Positions 16,387-24,969 of a stretch of DNA of 64,000 nt are shown piece after piece. Each line of letters opens with the position of its first letter. The first letter of the stretch is position 1. A model generated the notes under the pieces. The model did not search any database. It saw only the letters and a list, made by a program, of their open reading frames with translations, and had not been told where the DNA came from. The stretch comes from Odoribacter lunatus (GTDB taxonomy: Bacteria; Bacteroidota; Bacteroidia; Bacteroidales; Marinifilaceae), in assembly GCF_943193135.1 (NCBI RefSeq), contig NZ_CALPCZ010000001.1, positions 186,001-250,000 of the forward strand. The letters are read 5' to 3'. A program made the translations under genes and the position numbers.

Positions 16387-17475
16387 TTATTCTATCAGTT
16401 CAAAACCGAAAGGGGAAGATGCCTGTGGTTCTTGTGGCTCTTGAGGTTCTTTGGGCTTTTCCTGTTCTGCGTCAGCGGTAGGTGTCGTTACTTTGAGAAG
16501 ATCTTCGGTGCTAATGGCAAGGTCGTCGCCGATGTACTCCGGTATTTCATCTTCCTGAATGTCGGCGGGAGTTTCTTCAGGGGTTGTTTCTTCCAAATTT
16601 ATCTCTTCCGGATTTGTATTCTCCGATACAGGAATTTCCGGGGTTTCAATCCGGCTTGTTTCCTCCGGAGCCGTAGCTTCCGGTGTTTCAATATCCGATT
16701 CCAGTACGGAAGGCAGTTCGTTTTCTTGCGGAATGTTCACTGGCAACGGGATATTTTCAATGCTTTCGGTAACTTCCGGCGTGGGAGCAGGTAGCTCTGC
16801 CGTTAGTTCCGCATCTTCCGTGAGTGTTTCGTTTTCACAGCGTAATACTCTGCCGGGGTATTTTTCAAGTAAGTCGTATTGGTGGGTGGCGATAATCACC
16901 GTTGTTCCCGCCCTGCATATATCTTGCAGTAATTCTATCAGGCGATAAGAAGTCTCTGGGTCGATGTTTCCGGTAGGTTCGTCGGCCAATATAAGGGGAG
17001 GGGCATTCAAAAGGGCACGGGCTAAAACGATACGTTGTTGTTCTCCGCCGGAAAGCTCGTGCGGCATTTTGAATTTTTTGCTTTGCATCTCGACTTTTTG
17101 CAAAACAGATTCAATTCGTTCCTGAATGGCTTTTTTGTTCCAACCCGTTGCCCGCAGTACAAATTCCAGATTGGCGTATACGCTGCGGTCGGTGAGCAGC
17201 TTGAAATCCTGAAAGACGATGCCGCATTTCCTCCGGAGGGCTGGGATTTGAGATTTTTTTATCTTTTGCAGTTGAAAGCCGGCAACTTCTATTTTTCCGT
17301 AATCCAACGGCAATTCGGCGTAAAGCGTTTTCAGAAAAGAGCTTTTCCCGCTTCCTACCTTTCCGATAAGGTAGATGAATTCACCGTTTTTTATCTCCAG
17401 ATTTACGTTTTTGAGAATGGTGTTCTTTTGCTGGCGTATAACGGCATTTTCGGTCTTTATGATGATTTCTGACAT
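16387..17475 (-). CDS. ftsE: FtsE-like ABC ATPase with long acidic Pro/Glu/Thr tail
   Basis: Residues 1 to about 220 form an FtsE/LolD-type ABC ATPase: Walker [14 protein letters not shown] (about 38-50), Q-loop VFQDFKLL, signature [16 protein letters not shown], Walker [15 protein letters not shown], switch His in [10 protein letters not shown]. FtsE pairs with FtsX at the septum to activate peptidoglycan hydrolases. Residues about 222-362 are an unusual low-complexity tail rich in Pro, Glu and Thr ([34 protein letters not shown]), with a net negative charge and no predicted fold. FtsE proteins are normally near 220-230 aa. No ftsX is adjacent. It is followed closely (13 bp upstream) by rpe on the same strand. 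Confidence 0.82.
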   Translation of the reverse strand: MSEIIIKTENAVIRQQKNTILKNVNLEIKNGEFIYLIGKVGSGKSSFLKTLYAELPLDYGKIEVAGFQLQKIKKSQIPALRRKCGIVFQDFKLLTDRSVYANLEFVLRATGWNKKAIQERIESVLQKVEMQSKKFKMPHELSGGEQQRIVLARALLNAPPLILADEPTGNIDPETSYRLIELLQDICRAGTTVIIATHQYDLLEKYPGRVLRCENETLTEDAELTAELPAPTPEVTESIENIPLPVNIPQENELPSVLESDIETPEATAPEETSRIETPEIPVSENTNPEEINLEETTPEETPADIQEDEIPEYIGDDLAISTEDLLKVTTPTADAEQEKPKEPQEPQEPQASSPFGFELIE

Positions 17476-17488
17476 AGTCTTGGCTGGA

Positions 17489-18142
17489 TTATTTTAGTTC
17501 TTTCAACCCTTTTATCGTATCGACGGGAGAGGCGGAATGAAATACGAAACTTCCGGCTACCAATGCGTCCGCACCCGCTTCTATCAGTCGTGCGCCGGTT
17601 TCGTTATTGACACCTCCGTCCACTTCTATGAGGGCGCGGCTGTCGGTTTCCCGTATCAGTTGCCGCAGTTGCCGTACTTTATTCACCGAGTGTTCGATAA
17701 AGGACTGCCCCCCGAATCCGGGATTGACACTCATGATTAACACAACGTCCAGTTCGGGAAGTATATCTTCCAGCAATCGTACGGGGGAGTGCGGATTGAG
17801 CGCTACGCCGGCTTGCATGCCGCACGCTTTTATCTGCTGTATCGTCCGGTGCAGATGGGTACTTGCCTCCAGGTGTACGGTCAGTATGTCCGCGCCGCAT
17901 TGACGGAATTGTTCGATGTACCTTTCGGGTTGAACAATCATCAGGTGGACATCCAGCGGTTTTTGCGCTTTTGTCTTGATTTGGGATATGATGGACATAC
18001 CGTAGGAAATATTCGGAACGAATACGCCGTCCATGACGTCTATATGAAACCAGTCGGCCTCGCTGTTGTTCACCGTTTCAATGTCTTGTGACAGATGCAG
18101 GAAATCGGCGGATAAAAGGGAAGGAGATATGATAACTCCCAT
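17489..18142 (-). CDS. rpe: Ribulose-phosphate 3-epimerase
   Basis: A 217-aa TIM-barrel enzyme interconverting ribulose-5-phosphate and xylulose-5-phosphate in the pentose phosphate pathway. Motifs: ISPSLLSADFLHL at the N-terminus, HIDVMDGVFVPN (metal His and catalytic Asp, about residues 34-45), DVHLMI, MSVNPGFGGQSF and EVDGGVN (second catalytic Asp). The frame continues 17 codons further upstream, but the conserved N-terminus begins at MGVIISPS, so I place the start at 18142. It works with the transketolase encoded at 55571-57598. Confidence 0.95.
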   Translation of the reverse strand: MGVIISPSLLSADFLHLSQDIETVNNSEADWFHIDVMDGVFVPNISYGMSIISQIKTKAQKPLDVHLMIVQPERYIEQFRQCGADILTVHLEASTHLHRTIQQIKACGMQAGVALNPHSPVRLLEDILPELDVVLIMSVNPGFGGQSFIEHSVNKVRQLRQLIRETDSRALIEVDGGVNNETGARLIEAGADALVAGSFVFHSASPVDTIKGLKELK

Positions 18143-18235
18143 AGTTTGAAAAATTAAAGTAATATTCGGGACATTAGCCTGTCCAACTAACAAAAGTAGT
18201 TTTTTCTTTGTTTATTTTCAAATTTGTATTTCCGA

Positions 18236-18748
18236 TTATTTGTACCAGCCGGCATACATGGAGTAAGCATTGACGATTCTTTCCACTTCGCCTTTGAGTA
18301 ATTCGGGGCCCACTTCTTTGATTTTCTTGGCGGGGATGCCTGCGTAAATCCATCCGGATTCAACAACTGTCCCTTTGGTGACCACACTTCCGGCTGCCAC
18401 AATCGTATTGCTTTCAACGACAACATTGTCCAGTATCACGGCTCCCATGCCGATGAGCACGTTGTCGTGAATCGTACAGCCGTGTACCACGGCGTTGTGG
18501 GCAATGGATACATTGTTGCCGATGGTGGTCGGGTATTTTTGGTACGTGGCGTGGATGGTGGCGTTATCCTGTATATTGACTTTGTTGCCGATTCTGATAT
18601 AGTGCACGTCTCCCCGAAGGACGGCTCCGAACCATACGCTGCAATCGTCACCCATTTCCACATCCCCGATAATTGCCGCATTGTCTGCGAGGAAACAGTT
18701 TTTGCCGAATTTCGGCGTATGTCCGTTAAGTTCTTTTATTATAGCCAT
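18236..18748 (-). CDS. Gamma-class carbonic anhydrase-like hexapeptide protein
   Basis: A left-handed beta-helix protein of 170 aa made of hexapeptide repeats (GDVEMGDDCSVWFGAVLRGD, IGNKVNIQDNATIHA, IGNNVSIAHNAVVHG, IGMGAVILDNVVV). The three zinc-type His residues of the gamma-CA family are present (NATIHAT, and the two in AHNAVVHG). Members are trimeric and either hydrate CO2 or act as acyltransferase-like proteins (YrdA/PaaY/CaiE group). The frame opens eight codons earlier, but MAIIKELNGHTPKF is the usual family start, so I use 18748. Confidence 0.9.
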   Translation of the reverse strand: MAIIKELNGHTPKFGKNCFLADNAAIIGDVEMGDDCSVWFGAVLRGDVHYIRIGNKVNIQDNATIHATYQKYPTTIGNNVSIAHNAVVHGCTIHDNVLIGMGAVILDNVVVESNTIVAAGSVVTKGTVVESGWIYAGIPAKKIKEVGPELLKGEVERIVNAYSMYAGWYK

Positions 18749-18893
18749 AGTGTATGTATTAAAATGATACACCGAAAGTACGAAATTTCCGGGAATAATA
18801 ATGAATTTTATCTCATTTCATTTATTTAAGTTTTCTTCTGAAACAGCTTTTATTGCCGGTGCGTAAAATCCGTTGAATTTAAAATGAAACGCC

Positions 18894-19337
18894 ATGAGTA
18901 TTATTAAAAGAAATAGTGAATTACGGCCTTTTTATTCGACGCTGCTGGATGAATTTCTGAATACGGGCAACTGGCCTGCACAGATGAATCAAAACATGAA
19001 TATTCCCGCGCTGAATGTAAGGGAGGATGAAGAATCGCTGATGCTGGATATTCGTATTCCCGGCATGAAAAAGGAAGATATAAAACTGGATTATAATGAC
19101 GGACTCCTTACGATTTCGGGGGAAAGCCGTGAGGAAAAAGAAGAAGAGGAGAAAGGAAAAGGTAAATATTTGAGAAAAGAATTCACTTCTTATTCATTTA
19201 AAAGAACGATCGAACTGCCTGAGGAGAAGTACAATGTAGCGGAGGCGAAAGCCTCTTATAGAGATGGGATTCTTGAGGTTTCCATGCCCAAGAATAAGGA
19301 GATGAAGAAGTTACAGAAGACAATTGAGGTGAAGTAG
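18894..19337 (+). CDS. Small heat-shock protein, Hsp20/alpha-crystallin family
   Basis: A 147-aa protein with an alpha-crystallin domain (about residues 40-140): IPALNVREDEESLMLDIRIPGMKK-type beta-strands, the GLLTISGESREE motif, and the A-x-x-x-G-I-L-E-V signature (SYRDGILEVSMPK) near the end. It is an ATP-independent holdase that binds unfolding proteins under stress. A strongly charged EEKEEEEKGKGK segment sits in the loop between strands. It is monocistronic: an intrinsic terminator follows at 19356. Confidence 0.95.
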   Translation: MSIIKRNSELRPFYSTLLDEFLNTGNWPAQMNQNMNIPALNVREDEESLMLDIRIPGMKKEDIKLDYNDGLLTISGESREEKEEEEKGKGKYLRKEFTSYSFKRTIELPEEKYNVAEAKASYRDGILEVSMPKNKEMKKLQKTIEVK

Positions 19338-19355
19338 GTGGTTTGATTTTAGTGG

Positions 19356-19389
19356 TCGGTCGGTTTTTCGGAACCGGCCGATTTTTTTT
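19356..19389 (+). terminator. Intrinsic terminator after hsp20
   Basis: Stem TCGGTCGGTT/AACCGGCCGA (one G-U pair) closed by a short loop, followed by eight T. Confidence 0.85.
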
Positions 19390-19397
19390 GAGATTTA

Positions 19398-19430
19398 TTT
19401 GGAAATGTCTTTTATAAAATATTATCTTTG
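19398..19430 (+). promoter_or_regulatory. Bacteroidales promoter of the tRNA-Gly pair
   Basis: TTTG (19398-19401), 21 bp spacer, then TATCTTTG (19423-19430). This matches the -33 TTTG / -7 TAnnTTTG consensus of Bacteroidales primary sigma factors with normal spacing. The first tRNA begins 22 bp downstream. Confidence 0.8.
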
Positions 19431-19451
19431 CATCGTAAAAGAGAGATATAT

Positions 19452-19524
<73 letters not shown>

Positions 19525-19568
19525 CTTAGAACCGGATATTGGATTCGGTTTTATTTTTTAAAATGAAT

Positions 19569-19641
19569 GCGACAATAGCTCAGTTGGTAGAGCGTTGGCT
19601 TCCCAAGCCGAAGGTCGCGGGTTCGAGTCCCGTTTGTCGCT
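19569..19641 (+). tRNA. tRNA-Gly (anticodon CCC)
   Basis: 73-nt cloverleaf: acceptor GCGACAA/TTGTCGC, anticodon loop TTCCCAA (anticodon CCC, reading GGG), T-arm identical to the tRNA-Gly 45 bp upstream. The two genes are nearly identical outside the anticodon arm, with a compensated A-to-C/T-to-G change in the acceptor, and probably share the promoter at 19398. Confidence 0.96.
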
Positions 19642-19653
19642 CCTCTGAATTTC

Positions 19654-19683
19654 AAGGAGTTACTATTAAAGTGACTCCTTTTA
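19654..19683 (+). terminator. Terminator of the tRNA-Gly operon
   Basis: A 10-bp stem AAGGAGTTAC/GTGACTCCTT (one G-U pair) with a short A/T loop and a run of four T at its end. Confidence 0.65.
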
Positions 19684-19799
19684 TCCATTTTTAAGGGGCA
19701 GTTTTCATAAAAAAATATAATTATTTACCTGTTTGTTATGGATATTGTTTTGGCAAACAATTTTATTTCTATATTTGTATCATCAAACTGACACAGGCC

Positions 19800-19958
19800 A
19801 TGGAAAAGAAAAAATCATATTCACAGACATTTGTCGTAAAAAAAACATCGGCTACTCTTGTTGATTTTTTCAACAAATTACGCGAACAAAAAATGGCTAA
19901 AATTGAAGAATTGCGTAGTAAGAAAGATATCTACTTCCCGGCTTCTTCTACGAAATGA
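19800..19958 (+). CDS. Small protein (52 aa) upstream of a DUF6169-like gene
   Basis: A short, lysine-rich, charged protein beginning MEKKKSYSQTFVVKKTSA and ending KDIYFPASSTK, with a helical centre (LVDFFNKLREQKMAKIEEL). The stop overlaps the next start as ATGA, so the two genes are translationally coupled. Base composition here is clearly more AT-rich than the flanking housekeeping genes. I do not recognise a function; a small first gene coupled to a second one is a common toxin-antitoxin layout, but that is only a suggestion. Confidence 0.6.
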   Translation: MEKKKSYSQTFVVKKTSATLVDFFNKLREQKMAKIEELRSKKDIYFPASSTK

Positions 19959-20435
19959 AAATAACATATCCTATAAGTGATAATTTAGGAAATGATTATC
20001 TTGTACGTATAGAAGATTTTCAGAATTTACCTGACGATATAATAAGAGAGCTTGGAAACATTAAAATCTTAGACATTACACTCGAACGTGTATCAGGAGA
20101 GGGACATACAGATTTAAATGTATTATCAAAAATATCAATATTTATAGCCGGTGTTTTATTGGACAATGAAAACGCCATCCTTTATTTCTATTGTGATGAC
20201 GTACACGAAATAAAGCGCAGGAATATGGATATATCTCCTCAAAAATACAGAAATGACCTTTTTTCGGCAATGTTCCAAAGATGTATAAAAATAAATTTAT
20301 TACCAAGGTATAGTAGACACTACAATAACGGCGCATGCAGACAGAGATATATACATGCATCTAATAGCGAGAGAATGTCATATGGGGCAAGTAAATTACA
20401 TACGTGCAACTATTGAGCATCTTTCTCAGAAATAG
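19955..20435 (+). pseudogene. DUF6169-like gene, frameshifted near 20305
   Basis: The first frame reads MKITYPISDNLGNDYLVRIE through about residue 118 and then continues as an unlikely arginine/tyrosine-rich stretch to a stop at 20416. From about 20306 another frame reads a sensible continuation (GIVDTTITAHADRDIYMHL, then IARECHMGQVNYIRATIEHL) to a TAG at 20433-20435. One base has therefore been gained or two lost near 20300-20306, next to CCAAGG. The rebuilt protein would have about 160 aa and looks like Bacteroidetes DUF6169 proteins (name from memory). This could be a real decay, a phase-variable state or a base error in the sequence. Confidence 0.6.
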
Positions 20436-20559
20436 TAAAGCCTTGAGAAGCTTGCATTATATTAAGATTTCGGGAATGAAAGCAAATACACCGTTTGATT
20501 GTCTGGTTCAATATTGACAATAAAAAAACGAAATCCATTTTCATGAATTTCGCTCCTTG

Positions 20560-20631
<72 letters not shown>

Positions 20632-20800
20632 ATATATTCAAATGGGAATATCCCCTTTTGACGCTGCAAATATAGACTGTTTTTTTTATTTGTGCAAAAT
20701 TATTTGTCGTTTTTTTTGTCAAAAGGCGGAAAGTTATTTTCCGGATTTTGTTGTATTTTTGTGTAAGAGAGTAACGGATTATTTATTAAAGTAAGTGAAT

Positions 20801-21118
20801 ATGGAGTTTATAGCGGAATATAATCTTACCGGGTTGGTGATAGGTATTTGTACATTTTTGATTATTGGCTTTTTTCATCCGGTAGTTATTAAGTGTGAAT
20901 ATTATTTCGGTACCCGTTGCTGGTGGGTGTTTCTGGTGTTGGGAATCTTGGGAGTGGTAGCGGCGCTATGGGTGCGCGATGTACTGTTTTCTTCTTTATG
21001 GGGGGTATTTGCTTTTTCTTCTTTCTGGACGATATTGGAGATTTTTGAACAGAAGGGGCGGGTGAAGAAGGGGTGGTTTCCCATGAACCCGAAACGAAAA
21101 GCGGATTATGACGATTAG
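20801..21118 (+). CDS. DUF4491 membrane protein
   Basis: A 105-aa protein with three hydrophobic helices (about residues 9-28, 42-60, 64-80) and a conserved positively charged tail (EQKGRVKKGWFPMNPKRK). The pattern GFFHPVVIKCEYYFGTR, followed by a WGVFAFSSFWTILEIFEQ block, is typical of DUF4491, a small Bacteroidota membrane family of unknown role. A GTG two codons upstream is possible, but ATG at 20801 is the simpler start. It is 16 bp before the thioesterase gene, so probably co-transcribed. Confidence 0.85.
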   Translation: MEFIAEYNLTGLVIGICTFLIIGFFHPVVIKCEYYFGTRCWWVFLVLGILGVVAALWVRDVLFSSLWGVFAFSSFWTILEIFEQKGRVKKGWFPMNPKRKADYDD

Positions 21119-21134
21119 ATAAAAAAGGAATGCG

Positions 21135-21542
21135 ATGGAAGATGTGCTAAATAAAATGAATGAATTGTGCAAAGGTACGTTGGTCGAATGGTTGGGAATG
21201 AAGTTTACGGATTTTAAGGAAGGGTGCCTGATCATGACTATGCCGATAGACCATCGTACATGCAGGCCGGACGGTGCGTTAAACGGAGGCGCGAATATGG
21301 CGTTGGCGGAAACGGCAAGCGGAGCTTTGAGTTTGCTGTCGGTAGAGCCGGAATTGCAGTTTAAGGTTTACGGTATCGAGATAAACGGAAATCATGTCAG
21401 AAGGGCGGAAGGGAAGTATGTCACCGCCTGTGCGGAGTTTATCCACAAGGGAAGGCGGACGCATGTGGTGAAAGTGGAAATCCGGGATGAATACGGTACG
21501 TTGGTGACGGTAAGCCGGGTAACGAATATTGTTGCCGGATGA
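21135..21542 (+). CDS. PaaI-type hotdog thioesterase
   Basis: A 135-aa single hotdog-fold protein. The segment HRTCRPDGALNGGANMALAE (about residues 39-58) corresponds to the PaaI/YbgC-type active-site helix (N/G-G-x-x-x-x-L-x-E). The best functional analogy is MenI, which hydrolyses DHNA-CoA in menaquinone synthesis; menA is encoded 3.4 kb away. Substrate is unproven. A bidirectional terminator follows. Confidence 0.85.
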   Translation: MEDVLNKMNELCKGTLVEWLGMKFTDFKEGCLIMTMPIDHRTCRPDGALNGGANMALAETASGALSLLSVEPELQFKVYGIEINGNHVRRAEGKYVTACAEFIHKGRRTHVVKVEIRDEYGTLVTVSRVTNIVAG

Positions 21543-21554
21543 TTGTTTAATAAT

Positions 21555-21586
21555 AAAGGATGGAAAATTAATTCCATCCTTTATTT
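21555..21586. terminator. Bidirectional terminator between thioesterase and dcp
   Basis: AAAGGATGGAA/TTCCATCCTTT, an 11-bp perfect stem flanked by A-rich and T-rich sequence on both sides, between convergent genes. Confidence 0.75.
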
Positions 21587-21602
21587 ATAATTATTGTAGC
21601 TG

Positions 21603-23699
21603 TTATTTCAATCCCCGGCGTTTAAGTAAAGGTTCTATGGAGGGTTCTTTTCCCCTGAACGCGGTATACAGTTTCATGGCCTCTTCGCTGCCTCCTTTGG
21701 CAAGGATGCGATGAAAGCCTTCCGCCTTTTCCGGATTGAATACATCGCCTGTTTCTTTAAATGCTTCAAAAGCGTCGGCATCCAGAACTTCCGCCCATGT
21801 ATAAGCGTAATAGCCTGCCGAATAACCTCCGTCAAAGATATGGGAGAAATAAGTACTGCGGTAACGTACGGTTATTTCCGGTATCAATCCTAATTTATCG
21901 AGGGTTTGTTTTTCAAATTTCTCCACATCAATGGGGTCTGTGGTGGAAACGGTGTGATAAGCCATGTCTAATAAAGCGGCAGCCATAAATTCCGTAGTTG
22001 CAAATCCCTGGTTGAAATGGCTGCTTTTTTGCAGTTTGTCGATAAGGTGTTGCGGAATGGGTTCCCCTGTTTTATAATGGCGTGCATATACTTTCAAAAC
22101 CTCCGGGTCAGCAGCCCAGTTTTCCATTATCTGTGAGGGGAGTTCCACGAAATCATGTACGACATTTGTTCCGGCTACGCTCGGGTAATCGACTTGTGAA
22201 AGCAGACCGTGCAGGGCATGTCCGAATTCATGGAAGAGGGTTTGCGCTTCCTCGAATGTCAGCAGGGAGGGTGTTTCTCCGGTAGGTTTGGTGAAATTAC
22301 ATACATTGGTGATAACCGGAGTCATACCCAGTAATCCCGATTCAGAGCGGAAAGCATCCATCCAGGCTCCCTGGCCTTTGCTGGGACGGGGGAAGTAGTC
22401 CGCATAAAAAATACCGATGTGTTTTCCGTCCGCACCTTTCACTTCGTAGGCGATAGCATCGGGGTGGGGTAAGGGCAAATCCGTACGTTGCGAGAAAGTA
22501 ATGCCGTATAGTTTGTTGGCGGTATAAAAGGCACCTTCTCTTACTTTATCCAAGGGGAAGTATTGACGCAATTCGTTTTCATCCAAACCGTATTCGGCTT
22601 GTTTTACTTTTTCGGCATAATAGCGCCAATCCCATGGCTGTAATTTGAATTTTCCTCCCGTGCGGGTAATCATGGACTGCAATTTCTGGGCTTCTTTTTT
22701 AGCAACGGGAAGGGCTGCTTCCCAAATCTTGTTGCATAACTCGTACACATTGGCGGGATTTTTTGCCATGTTTTGTTCCAGAACATAACTGGCATAGTCG
22801 GGAAATCCGAGTAATTGGGCTTTTTCAAGTCTTAATGCAACCAGTTGGCTGATAATCACTTTGTTGTCATATTCATTATTGTGGTTGCCTCTGGTTGTGT
22901 AAGCTTTGTATATTTCTTCACGCAAAGCCCGGTTGTCCGCATATTGAAGAAACGGCATGATACTGGGATTGTGGAGTGTAAATACCCATTTCCCTTCCAT
23001 GCCTGCCTCCTTGGCGGTTTCGGCCGCAGTAGAGATTACACCTTCCGGAAGACCGGACAGGTCTTGTTCATTTTCAATAACCAATTGGTAATTATTGGTC
23101 TCTTTTAAAAGATTATTTCCGAATTTCAAGGCAAGAATAGAGAGTTCTCCGTTGATTTGTTTCAGACGTTCCTTTTCTTTTTCGGAAAGATTGGCACCGC
23201 CCCGCACAAAATCTTTATAGTATTTTTCCAAAACCAATAGTTGTTCGGTGCTTAGATTTTCTTTGTCTTTATTTTCGTATACGGTTTTGATTCGTTCAAA
23301 TAATTTTTCGTTAAGATTGATACCGTCGGTATGCTCCGATAATAAAGGTGCCACTTCTTCCGCGATTGCCTGCATGGAATCATTGGTGTGTGCTGCCTGC
23401 AGGTTAAAAAAGACAGCCGCTACTTTATTTAATAACTGGCCGGATTTTTCGAGGGCTTCCACTGTATTGGCAAAAGTGGGGGCTTCCGTATTGTCGGTAA
23501 TGGCTTTTATCTCCTGTTGCTGTTGGCGGATACCTTCTTTAAAAGCGGGAAGGTAATGGCTGTTTTGGATTAGATGGAAAGGCGGTACACCGTGTGGCGT
23601 GTCAAATTCCTTCAAAAAAGGATTGGTTTGATTGGTTACGCTCTGGCAGGCTTGGATCATAAGGCTTGCTAAACAAATTAAATAAGTGATTTTTTTCAT
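21603..23699 (-). CDS. dcp: M3-family metallopeptidase (peptidyl-dipeptidase Dcp-like lipoprotein)
   Basis: A 698-aa zinc peptidase. The N-terminus is a lipoprotein signal (MKKITYLICLASLMIQACQS; lipobox IQAC, Cys about residue 18). The zinc motif HEFGHALHGLLS is near residue 489, with a third ligand Glu expected in the following helix. The C-terminal YRSTYFSHIFDGGYSAGYYAY motif is typical of Dcp/oligopeptidase A. Dcp removes C-terminal dipeptides from peptides in the periplasm; here it would be anchored by lipid. Length matches the family. Transcribed alone, divergent from rpmB. Confidence 0.92.
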   Translation of the reverse strand: MKKITYLICLASLMIQACQSVTNQTNPFLKEFDTPHGVPPFHLIQNSHYLPAFKEGIRQQQQEIKAITDNTEAPTFANTVEALEKSGQLLNKVAAVFFNLQAAHTNDSMQAIAEEVAPLLSEHTDGINLNEKLFERIKTVYENKDKENLSTEQLLVLEKYYKDFVRGGANLSEKEKERLKQINGELSILALKFGNNLLKETNNYQLVIENEQDLSGLPEGVISTAAETAKEAGMEGKWVFTLHNPSIMPFLQYADNRALREEIYKAYTTRGNHNNEYDNKVIISQLVALRLEKAQLLGFPDYASYVLEQNMAKNPANVYELCNKIWEAALPVAKKEAQKLQSMITRTGGKFKLQPWDWRYYAEKVKQAEYGLDENELRQYFPLDKVREGAFYTANKLYGITFSQRTDLPLPHPDAIAYEVKGADGKHIGIFYADYFPRPSKGQGAWMDAFRSESGLLGMTPVITNVCNFTKPTGETPSLLTFEEAQTLFHEFGHALHGLLSQVDYPSVAGTNVVHDFVELPSQIMENWAADPEVLKVYARHYKTGEPIPQHLIDKLQKSSHFNQGFATTEFMAAALLDMAYHTVSTTDPIDVEKFEKQTLDKLGLIPEITVRYRSTYFSHIFDGGYSAGYYAYTWAEVLDADAFEAFKETGDVFNPEKAEGFHRILAKGGSEEAMKLYTAFRGKEPSIEPLLKRRGLK

Positions 23700-23829
23700 A
23701 TAAATAGTAGATTAAGAGCTTCAAAAGTATATATTTTTTTCATTTTTTTCGTAGAATATTTGATATTGTGAATAAAAAGCGCTTAATTTGCATCCTGTTT
23801 GGAAAGCGTATATAAAAAATTATTGAGAG

Positions 23830-24072
23830 ATGTCAAGAATTTGTCAAATAACCGGAAAAAAGGCGATGGTCGGAAATCATGTATCTCACTCTAAAAGAAG
23901 AGTGAAAAGATCTTTCTCCATCAACTTGTTTAAAAGAAATTTTTATTGGCCTGAAGAAGACAGATGGATTCGTTTGAATGTATCGGCTGCCGGGCTTCGT
24001 CTAATTAATAAAAAAGGCTTGAATGCATGTTTGAAAGAAGCTACTGAAGCCGGATTGATTAAGAATGTTTAA
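23830..24072 (+). CDS. rpmB: 50S ribosomal protein L28
   Basis: An 80-aa basic protein with the L28 signature: [20 protein letters not shown] at the N-terminus, [15 protein letters not shown] in the middle, and [16 protein letters not shown] at the end. It starts an rpmB-rpmG-DUF4295 operon (gaps of 11 and 8 bp) that ends at a strong terminator. Confidence 0.98.
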   Translation: MSRICQITGKKAMVGNHVSHSKRRVKRSFSINLFKRNFYWPEEDRWIRLNVSAAGLRLINKKGLNACLKEATEAGLIKNV

Positions 24073-24083
24073 AATCACTGAAG

Positions 24084-24272
24084 ATGGCAAAGAAAAGCAA
24101 AGGAAACAGAGTACAGGTGATTCTTGAGTGTACAGAACATAAAGAATCCGGAATGCCGGGAACTTCACGGTATATTACTACCAAAAACAGAAAGAATACT
24201 CCCGAAAGATTGGAATTGCGTAAATACAATCCTATATTGAAGAAAGTTACTTTACACAGAGAAATTAAATAA
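24084..24272 (+). CDS. rpmG: 50S ribosomal protein L33
   Basis: A 62-aa protein with L33 features: [34 protein letters not shown] and [16 protein letters not shown]. It has only one Cys (ECTEH), so it is a zinc-free (C-minus) form. Second gene of the rpmB operon. Confidence 0.98.
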   Translation: MAKKSKGNRVQVILECTEHKESGMPGTSRYITTKNRKNTPERLELRKYNPILKKVTLHREIK

Positions 24273-24280
24273 TTCAGACT

Positions 24281-24433
24281 ATGGCAAAGAAGGTAGTTGC
24301 AACATTGAAGACCGGTGACGGTCGTGGATACGCCAAAGTGATTAAAATGGTAAAGTCACCGAAAACAGGTGCTTATACTTTCAAAGAGCAAATGGTAACC
24401 ACGGATGAGGTTAAAGCATTTTTGAAGAAATAA
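24281..24433 (+). CDS. DUF4295 protein
   Basis: A 50-aa basic protein (MAKKVVATLKTGDGRGYAKV at the start, TTDEVKAFLKK at the end). DUF4295 is a Bacteroidota-specific family regularly placed directly after rpmG, which suggests a ribosome-associated role, but no function is established. It is 8 bp after rpmG and before the operon terminator. Confidence 0.9.
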   Translation: MAKKVVATLKTGDGRGYAKVIKMVKSPKTGAYTFKEQMVTTDEVKAFLKK

Positions 24434-24452
24434 TTTAGTTTGACCTTATATG

Positions 24453-24479
24453 AAGCCCCTTTCGAGGGGCTTTTTTTTT
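24453..24479 (+). terminator. Terminator of the rpmB-rpmG-DUF4295 operon
   Basis: AAGCCCCT-TTCG-AGGGGCTT, a perfect 8-bp stem with a TTCG tetraloop, followed by nine T including stem-end bases. Confidence 0.95.
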
Positions 24480-24929
24480 GTTGTCTATATATAAGTGATT
24501 ATCACGTGTTTATGGATAAAATGAAATATTTTTGAAAAATAATTCGGATTTTTGTAACCCTCTCTGTTTTTTCTCCGTTAAAGTAGGTGTAAATGATGAT
24601 TGAAAGTTATGATTTTATTTAGCTGTTATTTAGATTAGATTATTTAGCACACACCACAGGGAGGGGATAGCTTTTGAAAACAAGCTGATTTTCGGAAAGT
24701 TCTTTAAATATTGGAATGCGGACTTCGGGACACTATTACACCACGCACATACACACCACACAGACGCACGCACACATACATACAACATCTTTTCATCGTC
24801 CCTCGTTATTCCGATTTAAAGAGCTCACGGGAATGCCTCCCAATTTTTTTTGAAACAATTGAAAGACTGTTCGGAGTGCCGGACGGTTTTTTATTTTTTG
24901 TGGAATCTTCGATGTAAAGGCTAAAATAT
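24480..24929. other. 450-bp intergenic stretch with a CA-rich tract
   Basis: No gene is convincing here. The region holds a strand-biased, G-poor tract rich in CA and CAC at about 24733-24786, preceded at 24645-24666 by another CACACACCACAGGG stretch. Such a tract would be unstructured in RNA. Its reading frames show nothing recognisable. It precedes the menA promoter. Confidence 0.5.
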
Positions 24930-24937
24930 TACTTTTG
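24930..24937 (+). promoter_or_regulatory. Promoter -7 element for menA
   Basis: TACTTTTG matches TAnnTTTG, 32 bp before the menA ATG. Confidence 0.55.
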
Positions 24938-24969
24938 TCCGGAATTTTAAATGAAATCAATAAGAGTAT

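Noticed and set aside
19642-20559. An integrated element between tRNA genes with att sites
   Set aside because: No integrase is present and I found no repeat of a tRNA 3' end on the other side of the module.
24711-24917. CA-rich tract as a histidine/threonine leader peptide
   Set aside because: The CAC codons are not in a short frame with a good start and terminator, and the next gene is menA, not an amino-acid biosynthesis gene.
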